Below, one piece after another: positions 10,962 to 20,822 of a stretch of DNA of 64,000 nt. The notes beneath the pieces are model-generated. The model saw only the letters and a list, made by a program, of their open reading frames with translations. It had not been told where the DNA came from and ran no database searches. This stretch comes from Mytilus trossulus (lineage: Eukaryota; Mollusca; Bivalvia; Mytilida; Mytilidae), in assembly GCF_036588685.1 (NCBI RefSeq), contig NC_086373.1, positions 54,195,164-54,259,163 of the forward strand. Direction: 5' to 3'. Position 1 is the first letter of the stretch. Every line of letters starts with the position of its first letter. The translations under genes were made by a program, and so were the position numbers.

Positions 10962-12122
10962 AAAAAAAATAATAATGGTGCAAATTCAAATACAAGTAGG
11001 TATGGTTCTAAGAAAGATAACTCTAAATTTATTGCTTTACCCATCTAAAGCTAACAATTCTTTGGATTATTTCCAGATTTAATATAAAAACAAAAGAAAA
11101 CAATAAACTTGAAGTTATAAATTGCCTGCATTAAAGTTTATTTCAATTGAATTATACTGAAATGTGTGTTCTTTAAAAAATTTATTCATCTTTCTATGGA
11201 TAGCAAAATAGTCAAGTAAACATCATGTTTGACTCATATTATTTATCAATAAAGCAAAGTTTTTTGATTTTAAGAATGTGATTAACTGGCAGGCAATATA
11301 AATCAATTTCCAGAATATGTATACACATATATTTTTAAAAAGGAGGTCTAAATGAAATGTTAGGTTATTTAAAAAAGAATTATAAATATATTTGAATGTA
11401 TCAAAGGAACAATACTTTATATTTCTCATACAACTTTTGTATGATTATATTTAAGAAAACATTTGTGGAACTTTTGATAATAATTGAAATTATATCAATA
11501 TAAGATTTATGTATAAGGGTCACAATTCAATTAACAAGGAATAGACATACGTGCAGTTTATATTCTGTAGTACTATAAAAAAAAAAAAGTCTATTTATGA
11601 CACATAGGACAAAATATATAAATGTGTAATCTCTAACACAAATAGTAATTATAACACTAATTGTAATTACAATGTATAACAAAAAAAACCAATCTATAGT
11701 CATTTATAATGCATATATATATGTCAACATTAATGAATTCATGGCATTTTAATTTGTTGAATGAAATGTTAAGACAAACATACATGTTCATTAAACTTGC
11801 ATAAGCCTTACTTAGTAATTATTTAGTTGGGATAAAAAAAAAAAAAAAAAAAAGAAAGCTTTAGTCATTTCTCTTCTAATTTTATATTTAAATTAAGCCA
11901 AATTTAAATAATAAAAATATTCTGGTTAAATTATGGATTTGTTTCTCTAATAGTAAGTAATTTAGTAGATAATGTATCAGTTGGCACTTTGCAAAATTAT
12001 GGACTTGAATTAAGTTTTTGAAAAGACCCAGATGCAAGAATGAGAATAGTAAAAAAATAACAAAAAATAATACATTTAACTATATTTCTACCACAATATG
12101 TTCGGAAAACTCTCTTTTCTGA
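10962..12122 (-). other. Long non-coding spacer between LINE ORF1 and ORF2
   Basis: The 1.16-kb AT-rich stretch holds no frame longer than about 68 codons and no motif I recognise. It includes a 20-base A tract near 11838-11857 (plus strand). Most LINEs have overlapping or closely spaced ORFs, so this spacer is odd. It could be an insertion of unknown sequence, an internal promoter region, or a sign that the two ORFs come from different insertions. Confidence 0.45.
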
Positions 12123-14101
12123 TTACATTCCTAATGCTATACGGAGCATTCTCAGGTTTATGTCGTCATTTCGGTATTGATTATTGTTGTTGTTTTGCCA
12201 TCTGTTGTTACCATTATAACCGTATGCATGGTCTTGTTGTTTTTGGTTGTTATTATGGTTGTTGAACCGCCATGAATTGTCGTAGTTTCTGTTTGATTGA
12301 TGATACTGGTGGTTATCATTATATCTAGGTTGTTTTAATGAATCATCATACCTGTCATTGTACATTTTGTTTGGTTGTCGATATCTGGTGTAATTAGGAG
12401 CCCCATCAGGCTTTTCTCTCACATGGTGATTTCTAGAATTGTCTTGGTCGTCATTTTTTACTCCAATAAGTGGGTTAACAATTTCTTTCAGGTTACGAAC
12501 ATATAGCTTAATACCTCTCTGTTTATTCAAATGAATGCCATCTTGAAAATGAACTTGAGTAAGGTTTTCATGTTGTACATAATAAGCCTCATATTGTTTA
12601 CACAATTCATACAAGAGCTGATTACATTCCACTCTCTTTACTTCAAATTCCTGATCCATATTCTGATTTCTATAAAAGCGAGGGAGAATCTGGCTTATAA
12701 TAATTTGACTTTCTGGCATGCTTTTTTTTGTATCAACGATAAGCTGCTCAATTTCCTCGACAACATTTGTAGGTTGCTTTGCTTCCAGATCATTAGATCC
12801 CACTTGAAAAAGAATATTTTTCGCATTAATTTTTCCCGTCTCGAGAAATTCTTTAGCACCTTGAACTGTTTTGTCTCTTAAAGTAGTTATGCTAACTTTC
12901 TTAAACCTATACATCAGGGTTTTTTTCAGATCTTTAACCACAGATGTACCTACTATCCATAAATGATTGTTTTCATGATTGTTCTGGCTACCAGCCCTTA
13001 GGATATTAGGTTCAGCTACATCTTGTTCAGAGAAATATCTTGTTTCTGATTGACCCCTGTTATCATGGTTATCATGCTGAACATTTTGTCTAAATGGATG
13101 TGACAAGTTATTTTCATAGCTACCTTTACCAGGATGTTTTCTATCGTTATTTATTTCAAAGTTTGTACATTTTTTCTCAATAGATTCTAGTTTCTCTGTA
13201 ACTAAATTTTCCAGTTGTGTTAACTTACAAAATGTATCAGCATGGATTTGACGAGTTTTGTCAGTGTCAATATTTTCGTCTTCATCTTTTTTTGACTGGT
13301 CAGTCACTTCCTTAGTCTGGATAAAGGATTTTATTTGTTCCAATTTTGTGTTCATATTTGACAGTTCAGTCTGTAATTTATTCTCAAGTTCTTGTTTACT
13401 CTTTTCTAAAGAATAACACTTTTCTTCCCATTGTTTGACGACATTGCTCATATTATCTATTTTCTTATTAAATTCTGTGTGACATTCTACAAATTTGTTC
13501 TCAAGTGAATGGAAGGCAGCTATTAGCTTTAGATTAATACTAAATTGATCTTCTACTTGATTGTTATTGTTGTCTTCTCCCTTTTGTTGACAGTCAGGCA
13601 TGTTTATATGATCATGTGTTTTGCTTATATTGATAACTGATTCTGACATTTCTGTGGTATCATTAATTTCATCTGTACTTTCATCAATTGTTTTTGGTAT
13701 TGTTTGACTACTGTTTAAGACTTCACTTTCATTAATGTGAGGGAGATGAACACCATTCATTTTTCTTATGTAATTGTCAATCAACTGTTTTGGGTTATTT
13801 CCCCTGAGACAGATATCAACACATCTTTTGATTTTATCAAATTCTCTCTCTACCCAATTCTGACATGAATTGCCTTGAACCAAACATTTTCTTGTTGTGT
13901 AATACATTGTTATTGTTATAATTTTCCTAGACTGGTGTGTTATTTGAATCATAGACCTTTGTAATGCAGATGATGGACTTTTTTCAACAAATGGGCCATC
14001 TTCGTCCTTGAGCAGAAGCTCTTTGTTAGTTTTATCTAAATCAGACCAAGTGACTTGTACATCAGTATTTTTCCCTAAGTCACAATAGTACCTTAGTAGC
14101 A
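12123..14101 (-). pseudogene. LINE ORF1 with coiled coil, SGNH-esterase domain and Asn/Gln-rich tail; 5' end cut off by an LTR element
   Basis: The frame is open from 14101 (no ATG there) to the stop at 12123; the first internal ATG is at 13952 (609 residues). Order from that Met: a polar region, a coiled coil at about 140-270, then an SGNH/GDSL hydrolase fold at about 325-490. The fold has the nucleophile block VGTSVVKDL, the block-III VGSNDLE and the block-V DGIHLNKQRG, so Ser, Asp and His are all present. The last 100 residues are rich in Asn, Gln, Tyr, Arg and His. Esterase-type ORF1 proteins are known from CR1/L2-like elements. The frame is interrupted at 14101 by the LTR retrotransposon; the missing N-terminal codons lie at 23116-23212 in the same frame. 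Confidence 0.8.
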
Positions 14102-14105
14102 GTAC
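14102..14105. repeat. Target-site duplication GTAC, left copy
   Basis: GTAC directly precedes TGTGG of the 5' LTR and directly follows CCACA of the 3' LTR (23116-23119). Because the neighbouring bases also match, 5-bp readings (AGTAC or GTACT) are possible, but only the 4-bp reading leaves LTR ends that are inverted repeats. Confidence 0.85.
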
Positions 14106-14342
14106 TGTGGAGTACGCCGGTTAGGCACAATCAAACATGATATGCATTAGTCAAGAGAGTTCCGAATGGTCGGGGATTCCCTCAGAGTTGCTATAGACGG
14201 CCAAGCTGACAGACGTGTTCCCTGATCGTAGGAGCCTGGAATTCGGTGCTGTACACAGACCCGTGTAACTCTCAGCCTAAGAGTATTCAGCGACACTCTT
14301 GGGTAAGTCATATATATATATTAGTATACTTATGTCACCACA
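14106..14342 (+). repeat. 5' long terminal repeat
   Basis: The LTR runs from TGTGGAGTAC to ATGTCACCACA. I see no clear TATA box or AATAAA in it. It carries a consensus splice donor, GG|GTAAGT, with the GT at 14303-14304, shortly before a TATATATATA run. A short frame beginning MLYTDP exists in both LTRs but diverges once outside the LTR, so it is not a gene. Confidence 0.95.
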
Positions 14343-14344
14343 AT

Positions 14345-14359
14345 TGGTGTCAGAAGTTG
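14345..14359 (+). other. Primer-binding site
   Basis: TGGTGTCAGAAGTTG begins two bases after the 5' LTR. The first eight bases match the complement of a CCA-ended tRNA-Leu 3' end (TGGTGTCAGGAGTGG in metazoan tRNA-Leu), so tRNA-Leu is the likely primer. Confidence 0.7.
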
Positions 14360-14602
14360 TTTGACGAACTCACTGTTTGTTTACATTATCTGGCGGCAAA
14401 TTTTTCAAATTTTGGAAAAGAGAAAAACTTGTTTTCTCTTTTATTTAAAGAGATATATGATAAAAGTAAGAAGTATTATTCACTTTGTACTGTGCTTAAA
14501 ACTTTTACATTATATTTAATACAATTTTTGTTGTTTTCAGTTGTCCAGTGACATTGAGACCCCCCTCCCCCCTTTCCCCAGTTACTATAGTTTGATAAGG
14601 GT

Positions 14603-14687
14603 ACATCAGATGTTCTGATGTTTGCGTTTTGATATAGTATTTATATCCTTTACCTTCCCTGTAAGGGTACATCAGATGTTCTGATGT
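14603..14687 (+). promoter_or_regulatory. Two copies of a 19-bp palindrome in the leader
   Basis: ACATCAGA-TGT-TCTGATGT stands at 14603-14621 and again at 14669-14687, each preceded by AAGGGT. Each copy can form an 8-bp stem with a 3-base loop as RNA, or bind a dimeric protein as DNA. Related palindromes stand at the 3' end of pol (20469-20565). Confidence 0.75.
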
Positions 14688-15006
14688 CTGCGTATTGACA
14701 GATTCTATTTCCTTGACCCCCCCCCCCCCCCCCCCTTTTTTTGTTTGTTTATTTGTTGTTTTGAATTTTTTTTGAATTTTTTTTTTTTGTCGTGATATTA
14801 TTTTGAATATTACGCCACATTTTGATTCGTAGTACGTATTTCAGCATTTTGAGATAGCGTATATCATTTTTGCGCGTTGACTTATTTTGATCGTTACGTG
14901 ACACTATTTGATCTCGTGTACGTTTTGATTTTTAGATTTTGAGACATCGCATATTTTTTGGATCGTGAATTTTTGCGTATATTTATTTTCTGCAAAATAC
15001 TACAAA

Positions 15007-16623
15007 ATGTCACAGCCAATTAATATCAACACTGCTACAGTTGAAGAACTCAAAAGTATTAAGAGTATTGGCACAAAGAGAGCTGCGATCATTACAGCTG
15101 CTAGAGAGGAGAGAGGACAACTTACCATAGAAGATTTGAAATTACTAGAAGGTATTCCTAACACCATATGGGACCCTTTGGTTGACGAAGGAGCAATTGT
15201 TGTGGAACCACTGGAACGTACCAAAAAAGACATAGATCCAAAGCAAAGAGTTCGTGAATTAGAGGAGCAAATGAGTGGCATGAATGCCGTAATCAAACAA
15301 CGAATGCAAGAAAAGCAAGTAGCACTACAAGAAATGCAACATCAAATGCAAACTATGCAAGATGATTTTGAAAAAAGATTTATTGACCAAAATGCAAAGT
15401 TTCAGAAATGCATTGAGCAAATGGAACATGACCATAAAGAAAATACAGACGCGCTGTCAGTAGAGTTTGAGAAAAGAGAAAATGAAATGCGTGAAGAAAT
15501 CAGGATTAGAGACAACAAAATGAAACAAGCAGATGAAATGAGACTCACCACTGAGAGAATTGAGAAGCTATTTCCGTCCGGAATTTACAGTAAACAAGAG
15601 GACAGGAAACCATTAATAACTGCATTGAAGTCAAGCTCTGGATATACTCCAAAAGGTAATTTACAAGACAGGAGTGAAAAGAGAGTTGAAGGACCGTCTG
15701 CTCCAAAGTTGGCAACTTATGATGGAAAAACAGATTGGCGACCTTATTTCCTACAGTTTAGTCACATTGCCAACAGATATAAATGGACACCACAACACAG
15801 ACTTGATAAATTGATAGAATGTCTGAGGGACAAGGCACTGAAATTCTACAGTGTGAAAGCCAAAGGAGTACAGGAAGATTATGACAAACTCTGCAACAAG
15901 TTGAATGAACGTTTTGGAAGACGGGATCTACCACATATCATCAGGAGACAGTTGCAGGACTTGAAACAGGACCAAGATGAGACACTTGAGGAATACACAG
16001 AAAGAGCACAAGAAATGGCAACAGATGGGTATCCTGATACACCAGAGGCGTTTGTAGAAATTGTAGCCATAGATGCATTCCTGAAAGGATGTCTAGACAA
16101 AAAGGCAGCCCTCACAGCAATGGACAAGAATCCCACTACACTAGATGAGTCAATGCAGTATGTGAAAAGTGCCATAACTAACCAAAGAATTATCCTTGGA
16201 GCTAAAAGAGTCGAGATGAAAAGGGTTACATTTGATGACGAAAAAGAAGAAATTCCAGCAAAATCAGACCTTTGCATAAGAAATGTGAAATTTGCTGATC
16301 GGGAGAATAACCCATCCATTGTCAATTTGGACCAAAGACTGAAAAAGACAGAAGAAGGTTTAGAAGAGACCAGAACAATGGTTAAAGATATATGGAAACT
16401 GCTGACCAGCAACAGATCAAAGTCACCACCTCGACAGTTCCCAAATTCACCTGTGAACAACATGGGAAGCGGCAACAGAGACACAAACTGTTTTAGCTGT
16501 GGTAAACCAGGACATTTTGCAAGAGATTGTAGAAGTAGAAGTAGAAGCAACTCACCTGGTGGGAATCGGTCACGGTCACCATCACCAAGCAGACAGTTAA
16601 ACTGGAACGGACTGAAGATGTAG
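15007..16623 (+). CDS. gag: Gag polyprotein with an N-terminal helix-hairpin-helix
   Basis: The start chosen is ATG at 15007 (AAAATGT context); an in-frame GTG 14 codons upstream is less likely. The protein has 538 residues. Residues 5-60 read as two ComEA-type helix-hairpin-helix motifs: ININTATVEELKSIKSIGTK, then LTIEDLKLLEGIPNTIW. A coiled coil follows at about 80-185. A retrotransposon capsid-like domain spans about 235-420 (SAPKLATYDGKTDWRPYFLQF, then RFGRRDLPHIIRRQL and ETLEEYTERAQEMA). A single zinc knuckle, CX2CX4HX4C, lies at 495-508, followed by an Arg/Ser-rich tail. Gag packages the RNA and builds the particle. The stop at 16621-16623 lies in the loop of a frameshift hairpin that leads to pol. 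Confidence 0.92.
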   Translation: MSQPININTATVEELKSIKSIGTKRAAIITAAREERGQLTIEDLKLLEGIPNTIWDPLVDEGAIVVEPLERTKKDIDPKQRVRELEEQMSGMNAVIKQRMQEKQVALQEMQHQMQTMQDDFEKRFIDQNAKFQKCIEQMEHDHKENTDALSVEFEKRENEMREEIRIRDNKMKQADEMRLTTERIEKLFPSGIYSKQEDRKPLITALKSSSGYTPKGNLQDRSEKRVEGPSAPKLATYDGKTDWRPYFLQFSHIANRYKWTPQHRLDKLIECLRDKALKFYSVKAKGVQEDYDKLCNKLNERFGRRDLPHIIRRQLQDLKQDQDETLEEYTERAQEMATDGYPDTPEAFVEIVAIDAFLKGCLDKKAALTAMDKNPTTLDESMQYVKSAITNQRIILGAKRVEMKRVTFDDEKEEIPAKSDLCIRNVKFADRENNPSIVNLDQRLKKTEEGLEETRTMVKDIWKLLTSNRSKSPPRQFPNSPVNNMGSGNRDTNCFSCGKPGHFARDCRSRSRSNSPGGNRSRSPSPSRQLNWNGLKM

Positions 16624-16638
16624 GCCGATCTTCAGTTC
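16596..16638 (+). promoter_or_regulatory. Programmed -1 ribosomal frameshift signal between gag and pol
   Basis: The heptamer G TTA AAC (16596-16602) is in the right phase: gag codons are TTA (16597-16599) and AAC (16600-16602). Slipping back one base enters the pol frame, which is open from 16545. A 6-base spacer follows. Then comes an 11-bp stem (16609-16619 pairing with 16628-16638, one G-U pair) with an 8-base loop that contains the gag stop TAG. GTTAAAC is a slippery heptamer known from arteriviruses. This is the expected geometry for making Gag-Pol at a fixed ratio. Confidence 0.85.
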
Positions 16639-19600
16639 ACCAATCAAATACTGGCCAACCACCTCCTGTGACGATCAGAGAAATATACATGTATAAAGGA
16701 AAGGCGCAGATTGAAGCAAAGACTATGTATGTTCCAGTACTTGTAAATGGTGTAAAGAGTCATGGAGTAATTGATAGTGGTGCTCAAGTTTCAATACTTA
16801 ATACAGAGCTATTTAGAAAACTACAAACCAAGCCAAAGCTATCGGATACTGTTGTTGTTAAAGGTATCAGTACAGCAGGAACAATTCAAGCAGAAGTTGC
16901 AGAAAAGGTCGCTCTACAAATAGGTAGATCAAAGATAGAATGTAACATGCTAGTAGCAGATATAGAAGATGAGATAATTCTTGGTTTGGATTTCTTAGAA
17001 ACTAACAGAGTTATTGTTGACCATGGACAATATACAATAACATTGAATAAAGAAATAATATCGGCGACAGAGACGTCCAGTACTGAAATAGGTGACGTTA
17101 AAGTGTATAGAGCAGTAGTAGCGGAAACGACTGTTTTACCACCATACAGTTCACAATTCATCCAAGTGAAACTTGACAGCAAACCAGAAGGCGATATTGT
17201 TATACAGCCATCACCAAATCTTGGAAAAGTATTATCACCAAACTCCTTGTGTAAACCGGAGGCAGACATGTATCTCTTAGTTAGAAATCCAACAGACAAA
17301 GAGGCAACTCTAAAGAAAAAACAGTTATTTGGATCAGGAATTGAAGTACAGATGCTATTTGGTGAAGAAAGATGCGGAAAATATTCAGCAAATATCAGAA
17401 AGGTGAATACGACACACACGGAAAGCAAACAACTACCAGACCATTTAACTGACCTGTACAAACGGTCCATACGGAAACTTAAGGAATGTGAAGCAGTTAG
17501 AGTTAGAAATTTGTTGTTGGAATATCAAGATGTTTTTTCCAAAGATGACTTTGATATAGGTTTGTTTAATGGAGATGTGAAGCACAGAATAGACACAGGA
17601 GATGCAAAACCAATTAGACAAAAGCTTCGTAGAACGCCACTCCATTTTGAAAAAGAGGAAGAAGAGCATCTTAAACATATGTTGGAGAAGAATGTTATAC
17701 AGGTATCAAACTCTGAGTGGGCAGCTACTCCGGTATTAGTAAGAAAGAAGGATGGTAGCTTGAGGTACTGTGTTGATTATCGTTCTTTAAATAAAGTAAC
17801 TATAAAAGACGCATTTCCGATTCCAAACATCGAATCTTGCTTAGATACACTTGGTGGAAATGTATTTATGTCATCGCTGGACATGGCCGCAGGGTATTGG
17901 CAGTTGCAGGTTGACGAAAGGGATAGACACAAGACGGCCTTTATTACAAAGTATGGTCAGTTTGAACATGTAAAATTAGCCTTTGGTCTGTGTAATAGTC
18001 CTGCTACTTTCAGTAGAGTGATACAGCTTGTCTTGCAAGGACTGGCATGGAAAGAGTGTTTGGCTTATCTTGATGATATTCTAGTTTTAGGCGACAGTTT
18101 TTCAAATCATTTGGAAAACTTAAAACAGGTACTGGACAGATTCAGGAAATATAACTTGAAGTTAAAGCCAAAAAAGTGTAATTTATTCCAGCAAGAGGTT
18201 AAATTCTTGGGAAAGATTGTCAGTGCTGAAGGAGTAAAAGTCAATCCAGAAAATGTTGAAGTCGTTAAAAATTGGCCAATCCCAAAGAATAAAAAAAATG
18301 TAGAGTCCTATTTAGGTTTTATGAATTATCATCGGGATCACATACCTAGATATTCAAGTATAGCACTACCCCTCCATGAGATTGTAAGACTGAAAGAACC
18401 TTTTATTTGGCAAGAAAGGCACCAACGAGCATTTGACACATTGAAGAAATGTTTAATTGACGCTGTTATATTACACTACCCTAGCTCACATGGTACATAC
18501 ATATTGGATACAGACGCTTCTGATGATACAATAGGTGCTGAACTTAGTCAAGTGCAATATGGAGAAGAGAAAACTCTTAGTTTTGCAAGCAAGGTACTAG
18601 CACCTGCTCAACGTAAATACTGTACAACGAGAAAAGAACTTCTTGCTATTATTGCATTTACCCGACAGTACAGACATTATCTTCTTGGTAAACCCTTTAT
18701 TGTTAGGACGGACCACAATAGCCTTATTTGGCTATTGAACTTCAAAAACATAGAGGGACAACTAGCACGTTGGATTGAGGAACTTGCACAGTATCAAATG
18801 GTTATACAACATCGAGCTGGTAAACAACACACGAACGCCGATGGACTATCAAGAATATCTGATACACTACCAGCCTGTTCCGAATATCAACCCATCATTG
18901 AATTGAACCAGCTTCCTTGCGGCGGATGTGATTTTTGCACAAGGGCCAGGAATCAATGGAAAGTGTTTGAAGAAGAAGTTGACTATGCGCAGACTATAGC
19001 AGTCCGACGTATATCGCCCGAAGATGGAGGATGTAATTGGATAGAGGGTCATACTTCAAAGGAAATCAGTGAGGAACAGAAAAGGGATAAAGATTTAAAA
19101 TGCCTCATTGAATGGTTTGAAAGAAATCATGAACCTACCATCTTAGAACTTCAATTAAGCAGTCCAGCAGTTAGACATTTTTGGACCTGCCGCACCCAAT
19201 TGAGAATTGTAAACGAGGTGCTTTATTATGAATGGGAAGACCCTGTTGAACCAAGGATGCTGTTGATGGTTCCAAAAAATATGAGAAGGCAGGTATTAGA
19301 GTTGTGCCATAATTTGCCGTTGTCGGGTCATATGGGACAGACTAAAACATTAATGAAGCTTAAACAGTACGCTCTTTGGCATGGAATGTCAACTGATTCC
19401 AAGATGTATGTAAAATCCTGTGGCATATGCAACAAAAACAAGAGAGCAAGAGAACATTCTAGGGCAAAGCTAGGCCAATATCACTCGGGAATACCATTAG
19501 AAAGAGTACACATGGATATACTTGGTCCTTTACCACTGACAGAACAAAAGAACAAGTATATATTAATGGTAATTGATCAATTTACCAAGTGGATTGAGTG

Positions 19601-20822
19601 TTATCCCTTGCCAAATCAAACTGCAGATACTGTTGCGAGAGCCCTGGTTGATGGATTTATCTCTAAGTTTGGATGTCCGTTGGAATTACATACTGACCAA
19701 GGAAAAAATATGGATGGCGTTATGATCAGAAAGCTATGTGATCTACTGCAAATAAAAAAGACCAGGACAACACCTTACCACCCTTCCTCTAACGGGCAAA
19801 TCGAAAGGTACAATAGCATAATTTTACAGGCTATCAGATGCTTTATCAAGAAACAGCAGAATAAATGGGACAAATATTTGCAACTGCTTGCAGGGGCAAT
19901 CAGAGCAACACCGAGCAGACAGACAGGTTTTTCGGCAAACTTTTTAATGTTTGGTAGAGAGGTTAATCAACCTATTGATTTATCTTTTGGACTTTTGGCT
20001 GTAAACCAACGTGAAAAAGAGACTGTAGAATACATACAAGATCTGATTATTATGCTGAATTTGATACATGATATTGCTAGGGATAATCTTAAATCAGCAC
20101 AGCAACGACAAAAGAGAGATTATGATCTAAGGGCAAGGTTTAAAACCTACTACAAAGGGGATGCTGTTTACAAACGTGATTCAGTTACTAAAATCGGACA
20201 ATCCAAAAAACTGAAATCTCCATGGAAAGGACCCTATATAGTAACTAAAGTGATAAATCCTGTTTTGTTTCAAATAAGCGACAGAAAGAAAGACTGGATC
20301 GTACACCATGATCGATTAAAAATATGTACGGACGGTGAACTTCCGGTGTGGCTACAACGGAAAAGATCTGACCTATGTAAACAGGTTCAGGAAACAGATG
20401 CAAAAACCCCAGAAGATAAAGAGACAGGTATGAATCTGGAGCCATTATTTGATGAGTCGAGTCTTATTACATCGGAAATTCCGATGTACCGTGACGCGTC
20501 AGTAGAAACATCGGATGTTCCGATGTACCGTGATACTGCAGTTGAAACATCGGATGTTCCGATGTACCGTGACGACACTGCAGCGAATGACGCTTATCGA
20601 TTAGAAGACTCACTTTATCTCCAAAACATGTCGGAAGATGGCCACAGAATCGTTGTTAACAGTTTGAATGATATTGATATTATTCCGGAGATGGATGATA
20701 CAGTTATCTACGATTTTGACAACGATGACAGGGATGTTAATATACAAGAATGTTCAACAGAAGGGTCGAGAACAAAGCGGAAAGTGAAGAAGCCCGCTTA
20801 TTTGTGCGACTATGTTGAATAA
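16596..20822 (+). CDS. pol: Pol polyprotein: protease, reverse transcriptase, RNase H, integrase
   Basis: The pol frame is read after the -1 shift; the first ATG is at 16689. Residues here are counted from the GTG at 16668. Retropepsin active site VIDSGAQVS at 35-43 (Asp36) and ILGLDFL near 105. Reverse transcriptase about 300-500, with SLDMAAGYWQL and the catalytic YLDD at 467-470. RNase H about 600-720, with LDTDASDDTIGAEL. Integrase zinc domain H-H-C-C about 880-925; catalytic core with Asp in HMDILGPLP (about 948), Asp in HTDQGKN (about 1008) and Glu in GQIERYN (about 1044); a GPY/F-type module near KSPWKGPYIV. The 160-residue tail has three 13-residue repeats (ETSDVPMYRD) encoded by the palindromes at 20469-20565. 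No stops or missing catalytic residues seen. Domain order is Ty3/gypsy. Confidence 0.95.
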   Translation, partial: VKLERTEDVGRSSVHQSNTGQPPPVTIREIYMYKGKAQIEAKTMYVPVLVNGVKSHGVIDSGAQVSILNTELFRKLQTKPKLSDTVVVKGISTAGTIQAEVAEKVALQIGRSKIECNMLVADIEDEIILGLDFLETNRVIVDHGQYTITLNKEIISATETSSTEIGDVKVYRAVVAETTVLPPYSSQFIQVKLDSKPEGDIVIQPSPNLGKVLSPNSLCKPEADMYLLVRNPTDKEATLKKKQLFGSGIEVQMLFGEERCGKYSANIRKVNTTHTESKQLPDHLTDLYKRSIRKLKECEAVRVRNLLLEYQDVFSKDDFDIGLFNGDVKHRIDTGDAKPIRQKLRRTPLHFEKEEEEHLKHMLEKNVIQVSNSEWAATPVLVRKKDGSLRYCVDYRSLNKVTIKDAFPIPNIESCLDTLGGNVFMSSLDMAAGYWQLQVDERDRHKTAFITKYGQFEHVKLAFGLCNSPATFSRVIQLVLQGLAWKECLAYLDDILVLGDSFSNHLENLKQVLDRFRKYNLKLKPKKCNLFQQEVKFLGKIVSAEGVKVNPENVEVVKNWPIPKNKKNVESYLGFMNYHRDHIPRYSSIALPLHEIVRLKEPFIWQERHQRAFDTLKKCLIDAVILHYPSSHGTYILDTDASDDTIGAELSQVQYGEEKTLSFASKVLAPAQRKYCTTRKELLAIIAFTRQYRHYLLGKPFIVRTDHNSLIWLLNFKNIEGQLARWIEELAQYQMVIQHRAGKQHTNADGLSRISDTLPACSEYQPIIELNQLPCGGCDFCTRARNQWKVFEEEVDYAQTIAVRRISPEDGGCNWIEGHTSKEISEEQKRDKDLKCLIEWFERNHEPTILELQLSSPAVRHFWTCRTQLRIVNEVLYYEWEDPVEPRMLLMVPKNMRRQVLELCHNLPLSGHMGQTKTLMKLKQYALWHGMSTDSKMYVKSCGICNKNKRAREHSRAKLGQYHSGIPLERVHMDILGPLPLTEQKNKYILMVIDQFTKWIECYPLPNQTADTVARALVDGFISKFGCPLELHTDQGKNMDGVMIRKLCDLLQIKKTRTTPYHPSSNGQIERYNSIILQAIRCFIKKQQNKWDKYLQLLAGAIRATPSRQTGFSANFLMFGREVNQPIDLSFGLLAVNQREKETVEYIQDLIIMLNLIHDIARDNLKSAQQRQKRDYDLRARFKTYYKGDAVYKRDSVTKIGQSKKLKSPWKGPYIVTKVINPVLFQISDRKKDWIVHHDRLKICTDGELPVWLQRKRSDLCKQVQETDAKTPEDKETGMNLEPLFDESSLITSEIPMYRDASVETSDVPMYRDTAVETSDVPMYRDDTAANDAYRLEDSLYLQNMSEDGHRIVVNSLNDIDIIPEMDDTVIYDFDNDDRDVNIQECSTEGSRTKRKVKKPAYLCDYVE
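20469..20565 (+). repeat. Three coding copies of the 19-bp palindrome in the pol tail
   Basis: Palindromes stand at 20469-20487 (ACATCGGA-AAT-TCCGATGT), 20508-20526 and 20547-20565 (ACATCGGA-TGT-TCCGATGT), exactly 39 bases apart. Each is followed by ACCGTGA. They encode the SDVPMYRD-type peptide. The stem has G-C where the two leader copies have A-T, on both arms. Confidence 0.85.

Larger units (their letters stand above)
14343..15006 (+). other. Leader of the LTR element between 5' LTR and gag
   Basis: This 664-base untranslated region holds the primer-binding site, the two palindromes, a C tract followed by T (about 14719-14748), and AT-rich sequence with repeated TTTTGA and CGTA-type words (14800-14960). 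There is no long frame. The poly(C) tract is prone to length variation. Confidence 0.7.

Noticed and set aside
14246..14551. 101-codon frame starting MLYTDP in the 5' LTR, with the same start in the 3' LTR
   Set aside because: The shared part is LTR sequence; the two frames diverge outside the LTR, and the LTR would not be expected to code here.
15879..16550. 223-codon minus-strand frame opposite gag, and similar long frames opposite pol (16886-17470)
   Set aside because: Antisense shadows of gag and pol with no domain; the sense frames carry all the motifs.
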